In this document: one piece after another, positions 27,597 through 36,875 of the stretch
Layout of the letters: the number at the start of each line of letters is the position of its first letter
Numbering within the stretch: the first letter of the stretch is position 1
Source: Ruegeria sp. HKCCD7303
GTDB lineage: Bacteria; Pseudomonadota; Alphaproteobacteria; Rhodobacterales; Rhodobacteraceae
Direction: 5' to 3'
Assembly (NCBI RefSeq): GCF_013111185.1
Contig: NZ_WVRE01000005.1
Coordinates: forward strand, 124,001 to 188,000
Length of the DNA stretch: 64,000 nucleotides
The notes under the pieces: model-generated
Database searches by the model: none
What the model was told of the DNA's origin: nothing
Seen by the model: only the letters and a program-made list of their open reading frames with translations
Program-made: the position numbers and the translations under genes

Positions 27597-28994
27597 ATGT
27601 CCACCATCACCAACCATATGCCAACCGCCGAACTACAGGCACTGGACGCCGCGCATCACCTTCATCCATTTTCTGCCAACGGCGCGCTGGGTCAGGAAGG
27701 CGCACGCGTGATTACTCGCGCCAAGGGGGTCTATCTGACCGATAGCGAGGGCGAAGAGATTCTTGACGCCATGGCTGGCTTGTGGTGCGTCAATATCGGT
27801 TACGGTCGCGACGAACTGGCCGAAGTAGCCGCACGTCAGATGCGTGAACTGCCCTACTACAACACATTTTTCAAAACGACCCACGTTCCGGCCATAGCAC
27901 TGGCCGCAAAGATTGCCGAGTTGGCGCCTGGCGATCTGAACCACGTCTTCTTTGCGGCGGGCGGGTCCGAGGCCAACGACACCAATATCCGTCTGGTCCG
28001 AACTTACTGGGCCGAAAAAGGCCAGCCGTATAAGAACATCATCATTAGCCGCCATAATGCCTACCACGGGTCTTCCGTGGGCTCGGCCTCGTTGGGAGGT
28101 ATGGCAGGAATGCACGCGCAAGGCGGCATCCCGATTCCAAACATTCACCATATCAACCAACCCAATTGGTGGGCCGAAGGTGGTGACATGTCGCCCGAAG
28201 AATTCGGACTGGCCCGCGCACGCGAACTGGAAGAAGCCATTCTGGAACTGGGCGAAGACCGCGTTGCAGCCTTTATCGCCGAACCCGTGCAGGGCGCAGG
28301 CGGCGTGATCGTCGCGCCGGATACGTATTGGCCGGAAATCCAGCGTATCTGTGACAAGTACGACATCCTTTTGATCGCCGACGAGGTCATCTGCGGATTT
28401 GGCCGTACCGGCAATTGGTTCGGTTCGCAAACCGTCGGGATCAAGCCGCACATCATGACCATCGCCAAGGGCCTGAGCTCGGGTTATGCGCCCATCGGTG
28501 GATCAATCGTGAACGACGAGATTGCCCAAGTGATCGGCGGCACCGAGTTCAACCACGGCTACACCTATTCCGGCCATCCGGTCGCCGCTGCCGTAGCTTT
28601 GGAAAATCTGCGCATTCTTGAAGAAGAGAAAATCGTCGAGCATGTACGCGATGTAGCTGCCCCTTACCTGAAGGAAAAATGGGAGGCTCTGGCCGAACAC
28701 CCGTTGGTCGGTGAGGCAAAGATTGTCGGCATGATGGCCTCAATCGCGTTGACACCAGACAAGGCCAGCCGCGCCAAATTCGCGTCCGAGCCAGGCACTG
28801 TCGGCTATATCTGTCGCGACCGATGCTTTGCCAACAACCTGATCATGCGCCATGTCGGCGACCGGATGATCATATCACCCCCGCTGATCCTGACCCCCGC
28901 AGATATCGACGAGATGTTTGTGCGAATCCACAAATCGCTAGATGAGGCGCAGGCCGAGATCATCGCACAAGGATTGATGAAAGCGGCCTCGTAA
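27597..28994 (+). CDS. Class III omega-aminotransferase, probably putrescine/polyamine:pyruvate
   Basis: A 465-residue PLP enzyme of fold type I. The PLP-binding core LLIADEVICGFGRTG (about 261) and the lysine in TIAKGLSSGYAPIG (about 292) are intact, as is AAGGSEANDTNI (about 118). The pattern is that of omega-amino acid or putrescine (SpuC-like) pyruvate aminotransferases. Clustered with a putrescine importer, an amine oxidase and a shared regulator, it likely deaminates putrescine to 4-aminobutanal. The start has GGGAG seven bases upstream; the longer form from 27564 lies across the candidate operator. Confidence 0.88.
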   Translation: MSTITNHMPTAELQALDAAHHLHPFSANGALGQEGARVITRAKGVYLTDSEGEEILDAMAGLWCVNIGYGRDELAEVAARQMRELPYYNTFFKTTHVPAIALAAKIAELAPGDLNHVFFAAGGSEANDTNIRLVRTYWAEKGQPYKNIIISRHNAYHGSSVGSASLGGMAGMHAQGGIPIPNIHHINQPNWWAEGGDMSPEEFGLARARELEEAILELGEDRVAAFIAEPVQGAGGVIVAPDTYWPEIQRICDKYDILLIADEVICGFGRTGNWFGSQTVGIKPHIMTIAKGLSSGYAPIGGSIVNDEIAQVIGGTEFNHGYTYSGHPVAAAVALENLRILEEEKIVEHVRDVAAPYLKEKWEALAEHPLVGEAKIVGMMASIALTPDKASRAKFASEPGTVGYICRDRCFANNLIMRHVGDRMIISPPLILTPADIDEMFVRIHKSLDEAQAEIIAQGLMKAAS

Positions 28995-29019
28995 GCCATT
29001 TCGAAATTATTAGAGTCAG

Positions 29020-29045
29020 GGGACGCTTTGAACAGCGTCCCTTTT
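29020..29045 (+). terminator. Rho-independent terminator after the aminotransferase
   Basis: GGGACGCT (29020-29027) pairs with AGCGTCCC (29034-29041) around a six-base loop, followed by TTTTCTTATTT. It ends the plus-strand polyamine transcript. Confidence 0.9.
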
Positions 29046-29393
29046 CTTATTTGGCTTCAAACTTACGTTTCTTACTGCAAACCCAGACGTAGAACTCTGC
29101 ACGTTGCCACCTTTGAGAAGACAGTCGTCAATAGTTACGAGACCTCTTGCCAACAGCTACCATAAGTTTACGCGCGACAAAAAACTTGATTTCACCCACG
29201 TCAACTTCAAATATTCGAATGCGCTTCGGAAGAATATTACCTCGGCCTGTATCGCAACCTGCCATCCCGCAGGGTCTACCTCCTGTCTGCCGTGTGAGTG
29301 GTGGCAGACAGGAGGCTTCACAATGCCAAATCGTGAAAGACGCAGTCAGCGCCTGGGTTTGAAACTGAGCCGGCCTTGGGTTTTACGACTGCC
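29046..29393. other. Intergenic region without a supported gene
   Basis: About 350 bases between the aminotransferase terminator and the convergent transglycosylase. It is more AT-rich than its surroundings and short frames in it lack ribosome sites. The only clear structure is the 13-bp inverted repeat at 29279-29315. Confidence 0.6.
29279..29315. repeat. 13-bp perfect inverted repeat (stem-loop)
   Basis: Arms CCTCCTGTCTGCC (29279-29291) and GGCAGACAGGAGG (29303-29315) are perfect complements around an 11-base loop. It lies between convergent genes, 79 bases from the transglycosylase stop, with no T-run on either side. It could be a terminator, an RNA-stabilising element or a remnant of a mobile repeat. 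Confidence 0.8.
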
Positions 29394-30710
29394 TTATCGC
29401 AGCCGCTCCAATAGTTCCTCAGTTGGATACCCATCTGGCCGCAAACCTTGCGCCAGTTGGTATGCGCGCACCGCGCTGATCGTGTTCGGCCCAGCCCGCC
29501 CATCTATACCCTTTGTATCAAACCCGGCATTGGTCAGGCGGGTTTGCAGTTCCTTTTTTTCGGTGAAACTCAACACGCGGTCAGCGCGCGGCCAGTCGGA
29601 TCGAAACGGTACACCTCCGGCCAGCCGGTCGGACAGATGCCCGATTCCGATCACATACGCGTCGGCCCCGTTATACGCCTCGATCACTTTGAAATTGTCG
29701 AAGATCATCAAGGCAACACCCCGCCCGCCTGCGGGAAGCAGAATCGCGGCCTGACCATGATCCGCAACAGCGTTGCCGTCAGTTCCCACGACACCCTGTG
29801 CAGCCCATGCGGACGGCATCCGGGTGAAGTCGCGCCGGGCCGAAGCGTAATCGAAATCCGCAGGCAATCGCACTTCGACACCCCAAGGTTGCCCCTTAGT
29901 CCAGCCGTGTTGCGCCAGATACGACGCCGCCGAAGCCAGCGCATCCGTTGGGTCATCTGACCAAATGTCGCGACGGCCATCTCCGTCAAAGTCGACCGCA
30001 TGATCCAGATACGAGGTCGGCATGAACTGCGTGTGGCCCATCGCGCCCGCCCAACTGCCCAACATATTTGCAGCGCTTACATCGCCTGCCTGCACGATCC
30101 TTAGGGCAGCGATTAACTGAGTTTCGAAGAACTGAGCACGCCGTGCATCAAAAGCCAGTGTCGCCAAAGACCTGAGCGTGCGGCTACTGCCACGGTAGGA
30201 CCCAAACGAGGTTTCCAGCCCCCAGATTGCCGTGACCACCTCTTTCTCGACTCCGTATTCAGCCTCGATCTGCTTCAGCACCTGCCGGTGCCGTTGCATT
30301 GCGGCCCGACCATTGGACAGGCGCGTATCCGAGACGGCGGAATCGAGATATTCCCAGATCGGTTTCGAGAATTCCGCCTGATTTCGATCCCGCGCGATAA
30401 TGTCTTCGTCAAACGTTATGTCCGAAAACACCTTAGACAGCGTTCCTTGCGATATGCCCTGCTGTCGCGCCCTATCCTGAAACGCGCTCAGCCAAACCTG
30501 AAACCGCGCTGCCGCCGCCGCAGACACCTGCAGCGCCTCGATTGATGGTCGCGGAACGGGTCGAAGCGAAACAGCCAAGTCTGCCGAGGCCAGCTTTATC
30601 GTTTCGCCAAGCATATTGCCGCCCGACCATTTTCCAGTTTTTGTTGTGTCCGCCTGCACCATGGATGCCCATAATGCGACGGTCATGACGCCGCCTACGC
30701 ATTTATGCAT
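29394..30710 (-). CDS. Lytic murein transglycosylase (MltB-like, SLT_2) with peptidoglycan-binding domain
   Basis: A 438-residue exported enzyme that cleaves glycan strands of peptidoglycan. A signal segment (VMTVALWASMVQA) leads; the catalytic domain (about 68-360) has the glutamate in AIWGLETSFGSYRG (about 168) and typical AGAMGHTQFMPTSYL and DFDGDGRRDIW. A C-terminal peptidoglycan-binding domain follows (about 378-436: LQTRLTNAGFDTKGIDGRAG, RAYQLAQGLRPDGY). A start a few codons downstream (at MTVALW) is also possible. It stands alone. Confidence 0.92.
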   Translation of the reverse strand: MHKCVGGVMTVALWASMVQADTTKTGKWSGGNMLGETIKLASADLAVSLRPVPRPSIEALQVSAAAAARFQVWLSAFQDRARQQGISQGTLSKVFSDITFDEDIIARDRNQAEFSKPIWEYLDSAVSDTRLSNGRAAMQRHRQVLKQIEAEYGVEKEVVTAIWGLETSFGSYRGSSRTLRSLATLAFDARRAQFFETQLIAALRIVQAGDVSAANMLGSWAGAMGHTQFMPTSYLDHAVDFDGDGRRDIWSDDPTDALASAASYLAQHGWTKGQPWGVEVRLPADFDYASARRDFTRMPSAWAAQGVVGTDGNAVADHGQAAILLPAGGRGVALMIFDNFKVIEAYNGADAYVIGIGHLSDRLAGGVPFRSDWPRADRVLSFTEKKELQTRLTNAGFDTKGIDGRAGPNTISAVRAYQLAQGLRPDGYPTEELLERLR

Positions 30711-30773
30711 ACCGATTTTTCCTGATTACTGCTCACCCTTAGGGTAGCGCAAAATCGGTAAATCACAAAGCGC

Positions 30774-31487
30774 TCAGGTACCTGCCTCGCAGTCTTGTGC
30801 TTCCCGGTCTGCGCGTATGCGGGCCAGCACATCGCGCAGCATCGGCACCCGGTTTGGCCTAAAGCTTTGATCCGTCACACACATATCCTGCATCCGGTCG
30901 AGGCGAAAAACGCGGAAATCCTGCCTCAGATGACACCAGCTGAGTAACACGTTCGAACGGTCCATATAGACGATGCTAAGCGGATCTACGCGCCGCCGCG
31001 TGGCCTCTCCCTTTGCGTCGGTATAGGAAAACTCTACTGCACGCTCATCCCAAGCCGCCTGTCTTAGTGTTGCCGCGTCAATCGTCGGTGCCGGGGGTCG
31101 GTCAAACCGGGTGGCCGCCAAAATTGCGTGACTCAATCGGTGCGACTGACGCGCGGGCAAGCGGCCCTGCAACTTTCGAAGGGCAGCATTGGCAGCTTCT
31201 GCCAAAGCCGGATCACCAATAACCTGAACTTCACGCAGGCCCAGAACCAGCGCCTCAAGCTCATCATCGGTGAAGCCCAGCGGGGGCAATGTTGCATCCT
31301 CGATCAGAGTAAACCCAAACCCCGCTTCGCCGTCGATCACGGCCCCCAGACCACGCAGCGCATCGATATCGCGATGGATGGTCCGGGCAGACACATCCAG
31401 ATCCTGCGCCAGTTGCGCTGAGGTTTTGGGCGACGGGCCAGAACGCAGGGCCTGCATCAATTGGAAGAGTCGGGCGGTGCGAGACAT
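30774..31487 (-). CDS. YafY-like HTH/WYL transcriptional regulator
   Basis: A 237-residue regulator with an N-terminal DeoR-type helix-turn-helix (SAQLAQDLDVSARTIHRDID, about 25-45) and a C-terminal WYL domain (about 140-215; VDPLSIVYMDRSNVLLSWC, DFRVFRLDRM). WYL domains sense nucleic-acid-like or small ligands. The gene is divergent from a glutathione S-transferase, which is the likely target; YafY-GST pairs are common in this group. The start MSRTARLF is preferred to a 13-residue extension. Confidence 0.87.
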   Translation of the reverse strand: MSRTARLFQLMQALRSGPSPKTSAQLAQDLDVSARTIHRDIDALRGLGAVIDGEAGFGFTLIEDATLPPLGFTDDELEALVLGLREVQVIGDPALAEAANAALRKLQGRLPARQSHRLSHAILAATRFDRPPAPTIDAATLRQAAWDERAVEFSYTDAKGEATRRRVDPLSIVYMDRSNVLLSWCHLRQDFRVFRLDRMQDMCVTDQSFRPNRVPMLRDVLARIRADREAQDCEAGT

Positions 31488-31571
31488 GATGCACCCTAGC
31501 TTAAACCTAATGTCAGAAACTGTCATCAGTGCCGACTACGTATCAAGCATCCCCACAAACGGAGCCCAGTG

Positions 31572-32267
31572 ATGCTGACCCTTCTCACCTATCCTTCTGC
31601 CTTCGGCCTGTTCAGTGCCAGCCCGTTCTGCGTCAAGACGGCTTTGATGCTGCAACATTCCGGCCGGAAATGGCAGCGCTCTGACATGCTTGATCCCCGA
31701 AAGATGCCGCATCAGAAACTACCCGTTCTGCGCACACCCGAGCGTCTGATCCCCGACAGCGACCTGATCCGCGACTGGCTGGAAACCAACGGCGCAAATT
31801 TCGATCAGGGGCTGACCGATGTGGAAAAGGCGCATTCCCGCGCTTTGGTGCGCATGGCCGAAGAACACCTGTATTTTCACATCGTTCTGGACCGTTGGGG
31901 CAATGACGACGTGTGGCCGATCCTACGCGAAACCTTCTTTACCGGGATACCGGCCCTGATCCGCAAGCCTGCGTCCAACGCAATCCGAAAATCTGTTCTG
32001 AAGGGGATTACGTCTCAAGGGATTGGGCGGTTCTCGCTGTCCGAACGGTTGGACAGGGTTGAACGCGATCTTGAGGCGATCTCGGCCTATCTTTGGCAAT
32101 CCTCGTTCTTGCTGGGGGACAGGCCGACGTCTGCGGATATGAGCGTCGGTCCGATGCTGGCTGCAATGCGCGTAACGCCTGCGGATACCCCGCTGACCCA
32201 GCGCATCAAACAGGATAAGGTGTTGAACAGTTACGTGGACCGGATGGAACAGGCGATACCCGTTTGA
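31572..32267 (+). CDS. Glutathione S-transferase family protein
   Basis: A 231-residue GST-fold protein: an N-terminal thioredoxin-like domain (LTYPSAFGLFSASPFCVKTA, HQKLPVLRTPERLIPDSDLI) and a C-terminal helical domain ending in SSFLLGDRPTSADMSVGPM. It may conjugate or reduce electrophiles with glutathione; substrate unknown. GGAG lies seven bases before ATG 31572. It overlaps the DUF1801 gene by four bases. Confidence 0.85.
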   Translation: MLTLLTYPSAFGLFSASPFCVKTALMLQHSGRKWQRSDMLDPRKMPHQKLPVLRTPERLIPDSDLIRDWLETNGANFDQGLTDVEKAHSRALVRMAEEHLYFHIVLDRWGNDDVWPILRETFFTGIPALIRKPASNAIRKSVLKGITSQGIGRFSLSERLDRVERDLEAISAYLWQSSFLLGDRPTSADMSVGPMLAAMRVTPADTPLTQRIKQDKVLNSYVDRMEQAIPV

Positions 32268-32650
32268 AACCTTTTGATAACCCCAAAGTCGCCGCAGCAT
32301 TCGAGGCCCTGGCACCGCCCGCGCGCGAAGGGGCCTTTGCGCTGCGTGACCTGATCATTGATACGGCAACAACTCTGCCCGCGGCCACCCCGCTGCGAGA
32401 GGAGCTGCGCTGGGGCCAACCTGCGTATCTTGCGCCCAAAGGATCAACGATCCGGCTGGGGGCACACAAGTCGGCCAGTTTTGCACTGTTCGTGCATTGT
32501 CAAAGCCGATTGATGGGTGATTTCACCTCTGCCTTCCCGAATGAAGATCGCATTGACGGGACCCGTGCCCTTCTGTTCGACGACCCGCATCAGATAGATC
32601 CGAACCGCCACGGGTGGCTGATCGCCCGGGCGCTGACCTATCACCTCTGA
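32264..32650 (+). CDS. DUF1801 domain protein
   Basis: A 128-residue YdhG-type protein (ELRWGQPAYLAPKGSTIRLG, FALFVHCQSRL). The DUF1801 fold is small and of unknown biochemical role. TTG 32264 overlaps the GST stop (TTGA), so it is translated with GST. Its last ten bases overlap the end of rnr on the opposite strand. Confidence 0.8.
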   Translation: MKPFDNPKVAAAFEALAPPAREGAFALRDLIIDTATTLPAATPLREELRWGQPAYLAPKGSTIRLGAHKSASFALFVHCQSRLMGDFTSAFPNEDRIDGTRALLFDDPHQIDPNRHGWLIARALTYHL

Positions 32651-34899
32651 CGGCGCTTGCGTTCCACCTTGCGCTTGATCTTGTCCTTCTTGCGCTTGGT
32701 GCTGACAGCCTTTCGGCGGGTCGCCCGCTTGGAATGACCCCGTCCGCGCGGCAGCGCCTGATCGTCGATCGACAAAAGTTCCAGTTCCAGACCGCCAGTA
32801 ACAGGTGTTGCTTCGGTCAAGCGAACGGTGACACGCTGACCGATGGCGATGATCAGGCCGGTGTCCGACCCCATCAGTGTCCCGGCCTCGCGGTCGAAAT
32901 GAAAGAACTCGCGCCCCAAAGACCGCACCGGCACCAGCCCGTCCGCGCCGGTTTCGTCCATCTTCACGAAGGCCCCGAAACGGGCGATGCCGCTGATCCG
33001 GCCAGAGAACTCATTGCCCACCCGCTCGCTTAGATAGGCGGCCAGATAACGATCGGTTGTGTCCCGTTCCGCCATCATCGAACGGCGCTCTGTGTCCGAG
33101 ATGTGCGTGGCGATTTCGTCCAAGCGCATAATTTCATCTTCAGTCAGCCCGTCCTTGGCCCAGCCATGGGCCGAGATCAGAGCGCGATGTACGATCAGGT
33201 CGGCATAGCGGCGGATGGGTGATGTGAAATGCGCATAGTTCCGCAGCGCCAATCCGAAATGCCCGAAGTTCTCGGGGTTATAATAAGCCTGCGCCATTGA
33301 CCGCAGAGTGGTCAGATTGATGAGTTCGGCGTCCTCTGTCCCCGCAGCCGCGTTCAACAATGCGTTCAGATGCCGGGTCTGCAATACCTGCCCCTTGGCC
33401 AGGTTCAAACCCGCCGCCTGTGCTGTTTCCCGCAAGCTTTCAAGCTTCTCAGGCGCGGGTTCCTCGTGCACACGGAACAATAGCGGGCGGCGCTTGGCAA
33501 TCAGGGTTTCAGCAGCGGCGACATTGGCGAGGATCATGAACTCCTCGATCAGCTTATGGGCATCCAAACGGTCGCGGAACGCCACGCTCGTCACTTCGCC
33601 GGTTTCTGACAGAACGATCTTACGTTCGGGCAAATCAAGCTCTAGCGGCTGCCGCACCGCGCGGGCCTTTTTCAAGGCAGCGTACGCGGCATAGAGCGGT
33701 TTTAACACTGGCTCCAGCAACGGCCCGGTGCGATCATTCGGAGTGCCGTCAATGGCCTCTTGTACTTCTGAGTAATTCAGCGAGGCAGCCGACCGCATCA
33801 GTCCGCGGACAAAGCGATGTCCAATCTTGTTCCCATCTCCGTCGATCTGCATCCGCACAGCGATACAGGCACGCGGCACACCCTCGTGCAGGGAACACAA
33901 ATCGCCCGACAAACGATCCGGCAGCATCGGAACCACCCGATCAGGAAAATAGCTTGAGTTGCCCCGCTTTCGCGCCTCACGATCCAGGGCAGTTCCGGGC
34001 TGCACATAAGCGGCGACATCTGCAATGGCGACCCAGATCACGTGCCCGCCCGGGTTCTTCGGGTCGTCATCGGCGTGCGCATAGCATGCATCGTCATGAT
34101 CCCGCGCGTCCGAAGGGTCGATGGTGAGCAAAGGCATTTCCCTAAGGTCTTCGCGGCCCTTCAAACCAACTGGCTTGGCCTTGTCCGCCTCGGCAATCAC
34201 CTTGTCAGGGAAGTCATCCGGAATGCCGTGCTGATGAATCGCGATCAGTGACACAGCCTTGGGCGCGGTCGGATCACCCAAACGTTCAACAATGCGCGCA
34301 CGCGGCAGACCCATGCGATTTTTGGGTCCCGCCTGCTCAGCTTCGACCAATTCGCCGTCTTTAGCGCCCAGCAGTGCCCCGTCGGCAACCAGCCATTCGG
34401 TGGATCCGGCCTTGTCGATGGGCACGATCCGCCCCCCTTCGGCGCCCTTGCGGAAGATGCCGACGATTTTGCGCGGGTTGGTTCCGATGCGGCGGATCAA
34501 GCGAGCTTCATAGTTATGATCTTCTTCATGCACCACGGTCAGACGCGCCAGAATGCGGTCGCCCTCGCCCAGCGCCGGATCACTGGCGCGGGCAATGATC
34601 AGCACGATGGGCTCGACCCCCTCACCATGCCACTCCAGCGGACGGGCAAACAGGTCTCCATCTTGGTTCGGTGCCTTGACCTGCAAAACGCTGACCGGCG
34701 GCAGGCGATCCGGGTCGCGATAGCTGCGCTTGCGCTTTTCAAGATGCCCTTCGGCCTCAAGTTCTTTGAGGATGCGCTTGAGATCAATCCGATCTGCGCC
34801 CTTGATGCCAAAGGCCTTGGCAATATCGCGTTTCGACGTCAGAGTGGGGTTCGCCGAGATCCAGTCCAGGACCTCCTGCTTGGTGGGGATGCGAGTCAT
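32641..34899 (-). CDS. rnr: Ribonuclease R
   Basis: A 752-residue 3'-to-5' exoribonuclease of the RNase II/R family that degrades structured RNA. In order: an N-terminal helix-turn-helix (about 1-60), cold-shock-like domains, the RNB catalytic domain with LTIDPSDARDHDDACYA (about 256) and PDRLSGDLCSLHEGV, an S1 domain (about 640-720, FSGRISGIARFGAFVKMDET) and a lysine/arginine-rich tail. It is a stand-alone gene on its strand; the 3' end overlaps the DUF1801 gene. Confidence 0.96.
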   Translation of the reverse strand: MTRIPTKQEVLDWISANPTLTSKRDIAKAFGIKGADRIDLKRILKELEAEGHLEKRKRSYRDPDRLPPVSVLQVKAPNQDGDLFARPLEWHGEGVEPIVLIIARASDPALGEGDRILARLTVVHEEDHNYEARLIRRIGTNPRKIVGIFRKGAEGGRIVPIDKAGSTEWLVADGALLGAKDGELVEAEQAGPKNRMGLPRARIVERLGDPTAPKAVSLIAIHQHGIPDDFPDKVIAEADKAKPVGLKGREDLREMPLLTIDPSDARDHDDACYAHADDDPKNPGGHVIWVAIADVAAYVQPGTALDREARKRGNSSYFPDRVVPMLPDRLSGDLCSLHEGVPRACIAVRMQIDGDGNKIGHRFVRGLMRSAASLNYSEVQEAIDGTPNDRTGPLLEPVLKPLYAAYAALKKARAVRQPLELDLPERKIVLSETGEVTSVAFRDRLDAHKLIEEFMILANVAAAETLIAKRRPLLFRVHEEPAPEKLESLRETAQAAGLNLAKGQVLQTRHLNALLNAAAGTEDAELINLTTLRSMAQAYYNPENFGHFGLALRNYAHFTSPIRRYADLIVHRALISAHGWAKDGLTEDEIMRLDEIATHISDTERRSMMAERDTTDRYLAAYLSERVGNEFSGRISGIARFGAFVKMDETGADGLVPVRSLGREFFHFDREAGTLMGSDTGLIIAIGQRVTVRLTEATPVTGGLELELLSIDDQALPRGRGHSKRATRRKAVSTKRKKDKIKRKVERKRRQR

Positions 34900-34946
34900 A
34901 TCTTCGGCCTATCACGCGTTTGCGACCGCGTCATGATCAAAAAACT

Positions 34947-35522
34947 TCAGGCTTTCAGATCGGCCACCGTATCCACATCGCGCAGGTGATCCAGCAACGA
35001 GACCCGCGCGCCGGGAACCGTGGCCAACGTGTCCGCCAAAGCGTGTTCCGTCGACCAGCGCACATTGCGAAACAGACCTGCTGGCAAAGCCGCATAGCGT
35101 TGCGCGCCAACCAACCAGTAACCGCCATCCGGTGCAGGGCCAAAGACCATTTGAGACCGCCCCAGTGCACCAAAAGCGCTGGCAATGTGAGCCCGCGAAA
35201 TTCCCGGAATATCGGCACCGATCAGGCAAACCGGACCTTTGGGCATGCCCCGCAGCATTCGCCCCATCCGATCCCCCAGATCGCCACGCCCCTGTGCGGC
35301 GCGCGGCAAATCAGCCGGCCAGACCCGACTGTTCAGACCCTCTGCATCCGGGGACACCGCCAATACGATCTGCCAGCGTGGATCCCGCAGACGCCGGATC
35401 AACGACCGGGTCTGATGCCGGAACCACCATGCTGCACCCACCATGCCGATGTCGCGACCCAACCGTGTTTTCACCCGACCCGGATGGGGTTCCTTGACCA
35501 TGATCACCAATGTGCGCGGCAT
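34947..35522 (-). CDS. DUF2064 glycosyltransferase-like protein (TIGR04282 type)
   Basis: A 191-residue nucleotide-sugar-transferase-like protein. VKEPHPGRVKTRLGRD at the N-terminus and IGADIPGIS with FGPAPDGGYWLVG are characteristic of DUF2064/TIGR04282, a family associated with arsenosugar pathways in some bacteria. No other arsenic gene is nearby, so that role is not supported here. It lies three bases after dapE and is probably co-transcribed. Confidence 0.8.
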   Translation of the reverse strand: MPRTLVIMVKEPHPGRVKTRLGRDIGMVGAAWWFRHQTRSLIRRLRDPRWQIVLAVSPDAEGLNSRVWPADLPRAAQGRGDLGDRMGRMLRGMPKGPVCLIGADIPGISRAHIASAFGALGRSQMVFGPAPDGGYWLVGAQRYAALPAGLFRNVRWSTEHALADTLATVPGARVSLLDHLRDVDTVADLKA

Positions 35523-35525
35523 GGG

Positions 35526-36665
35526 TCAGGCAAAGTATTCCGTCAGGATGCGCGTGTAGATCGACTTGAGCTGTTCGACCTGTGCCACCTCGACGCATTC
35601 ATCCACCTGATGCATGGTGCGCCCGACCAGCCCAAACTCAACCACCGGGCAGTGATTTTTGACGAAACGCGCATCCGATGTGCCTCCTGTTGTGGACAAC
35701 TCGGGCGTGACACCGGTTTCCGCTTCGACCGCCTTGGCCACCAGATCAGACAGTGGCCCCGGCGGGGTCAGAAAGCTTTCCCCAGAAATCTTGATTCTTA
35801 CGTCCACCTCAACGCCGTACTCGGCAGCCACCTGATCCGCCTCTGATTGCAACCAATCGCTTAGGCTCGCACCGGAATGCAGATCGTTGAAACGAATATT
35901 GACCGCGCCACTGCTCCGGGCTGGGATCACGTTGGTGGCAGCGTTCCCCGTGTCGATCGTGACCACTGCCAAAGTTGAGGCGTCGAAGTGATCCGTGCCC
36001 TGATCCAGTTCGTGACTTGCCAACCGATCCATCAGCCGCGCCATCGCAGGCAGTGGGTTCTTAGCCCGATGCGGATAGGCCGAATGCCCCTGAACGCCAG
36101 TGATCGTGAACCATGCCGTCATCGAACCGCGACGGCCGATCTTCATCATCTCGCCCATCGTGTTCGGGCATGTGGGCTCACCTACCAGGCAGACCGACAT
36201 GCGCTCATCTGCGCTGCTCATATAGTCGAGCAAGGCGGTGGTGCCATCCAGCGCATCACCTTCTTCATCGCCGGTAATCGCCAGGATGACGGCCCCGTCC
36301 GGCGGTGTGTCGCGCACGAAGTCTATCGCAGCCGCAGCAAACGCCGCGACCCCGGATTTCATATCGGTGGTACCGCGCCCGTACATCACACCGTCCCGCA
36401 CCTCGGCCCCGAAAGGCGGCATCGTCCAAGCCTCTTCGTCGCCTACCGGAACAACATCTATGTGGCCGTTGAACCCGAAGCTGCGCGCGTGGCCTTTCTG
36501 GCCCCACCGCGCGAAAAGGTTACTGATGCCGCCACGGTCGACACGTGTGCACTCAAAGCCCGCGCCAGTCAGAACCGAGTCGAGCAATTCAAGCGCGCCG
36601 CCCTCTTCCGGTGTGACCGATGGGCAACGAATCAGGTCGGCTGTCAATTGAACGGGGTCGGTCAT
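35526..36665 (-). CDS. dapE: Succinyl-diaminopimelate desuccinylase
   Basis: A 379-residue M20-family zinc hydrolase that removes succinate from N-succinyl-LL-diaminopimelate in lysine and peptidoglycan synthesis. Metal ligands are in [13 protein letters not shown] (about 62), [14 protein letters not shown] (about 96) and [12 protein letters not shown] (about 130); the late [11 protein letters not shown] and [10 protein letters not shown] are typical. dapD, an earlier step, is 2 kb away, separated by unrelated genes. Confidence 0.95.
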   Translation of the reverse strand: MTDPVQLTADLIRCPSVTPEEGGALELLDSVLTGAGFECTRVDRGGISNLFARWGQKGHARSFGFNGHIDVVPVGDEEAWTMPPFGAEVRDGVMYGRGTTDMKSGVAAFAAAAIDFVRDTPPDGAVILAITGDEEGDALDGTTALLDYMSSADERMSVCLVGEPTCPNTMGEMMKIGRRGSMTAWFTITGVQGHSAYPHRAKNPLPAMARLMDRLASHELDQGTDHFDASTLAVVTIDTGNAATNVIPARSSGAVNIRFNDLHSGASLSDWLQSEADQVAAEYGVEVDVRIKISGESFLTPPGPLSDLVAKAVEAETGVTPELSTTGGTSDARFVKNHCPVVEFGLVGRTMHQVDECVEVAQVEQLKSIYTRILTEYFA

Positions 36666-36875
36666 GCGGAGGCCTCTGGAGCTTTGTCTTTCGCGGGTTC
36701 GCGCACAGATTCAACGAATTGCCCGGTTTTCCAACCCCAATCCACAAAAAAATCAATCTTCCGACGCCGGACGTGTCAAAGCGAGACCCCAACAAAACAT
36801 GGCAATTTACCCAGCGACCACCTTGCCGTGTGTCACACAATCGCGTTACAGGGCCGCGAAACAGGTGAAAAGAAA

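Noticed and set aside
29104..29754. A 216-codon plus-strand frame
   Set aside because: Most of it is antisense to the transglycosylase gene; composition and lack of a ribosome site argue against it.
34947..35522. Arsenosugar pathway role of the DUF2064 gene
   Set aside because: The family name suggests it, but no arsenic methylation or transport gene is in the window.
35988..36875. A very long open frame extending the channel gene 296 codons upstream
   Set aside because: It runs antisense through dapE. The signal peptide at ATG 36876 marks the real start.
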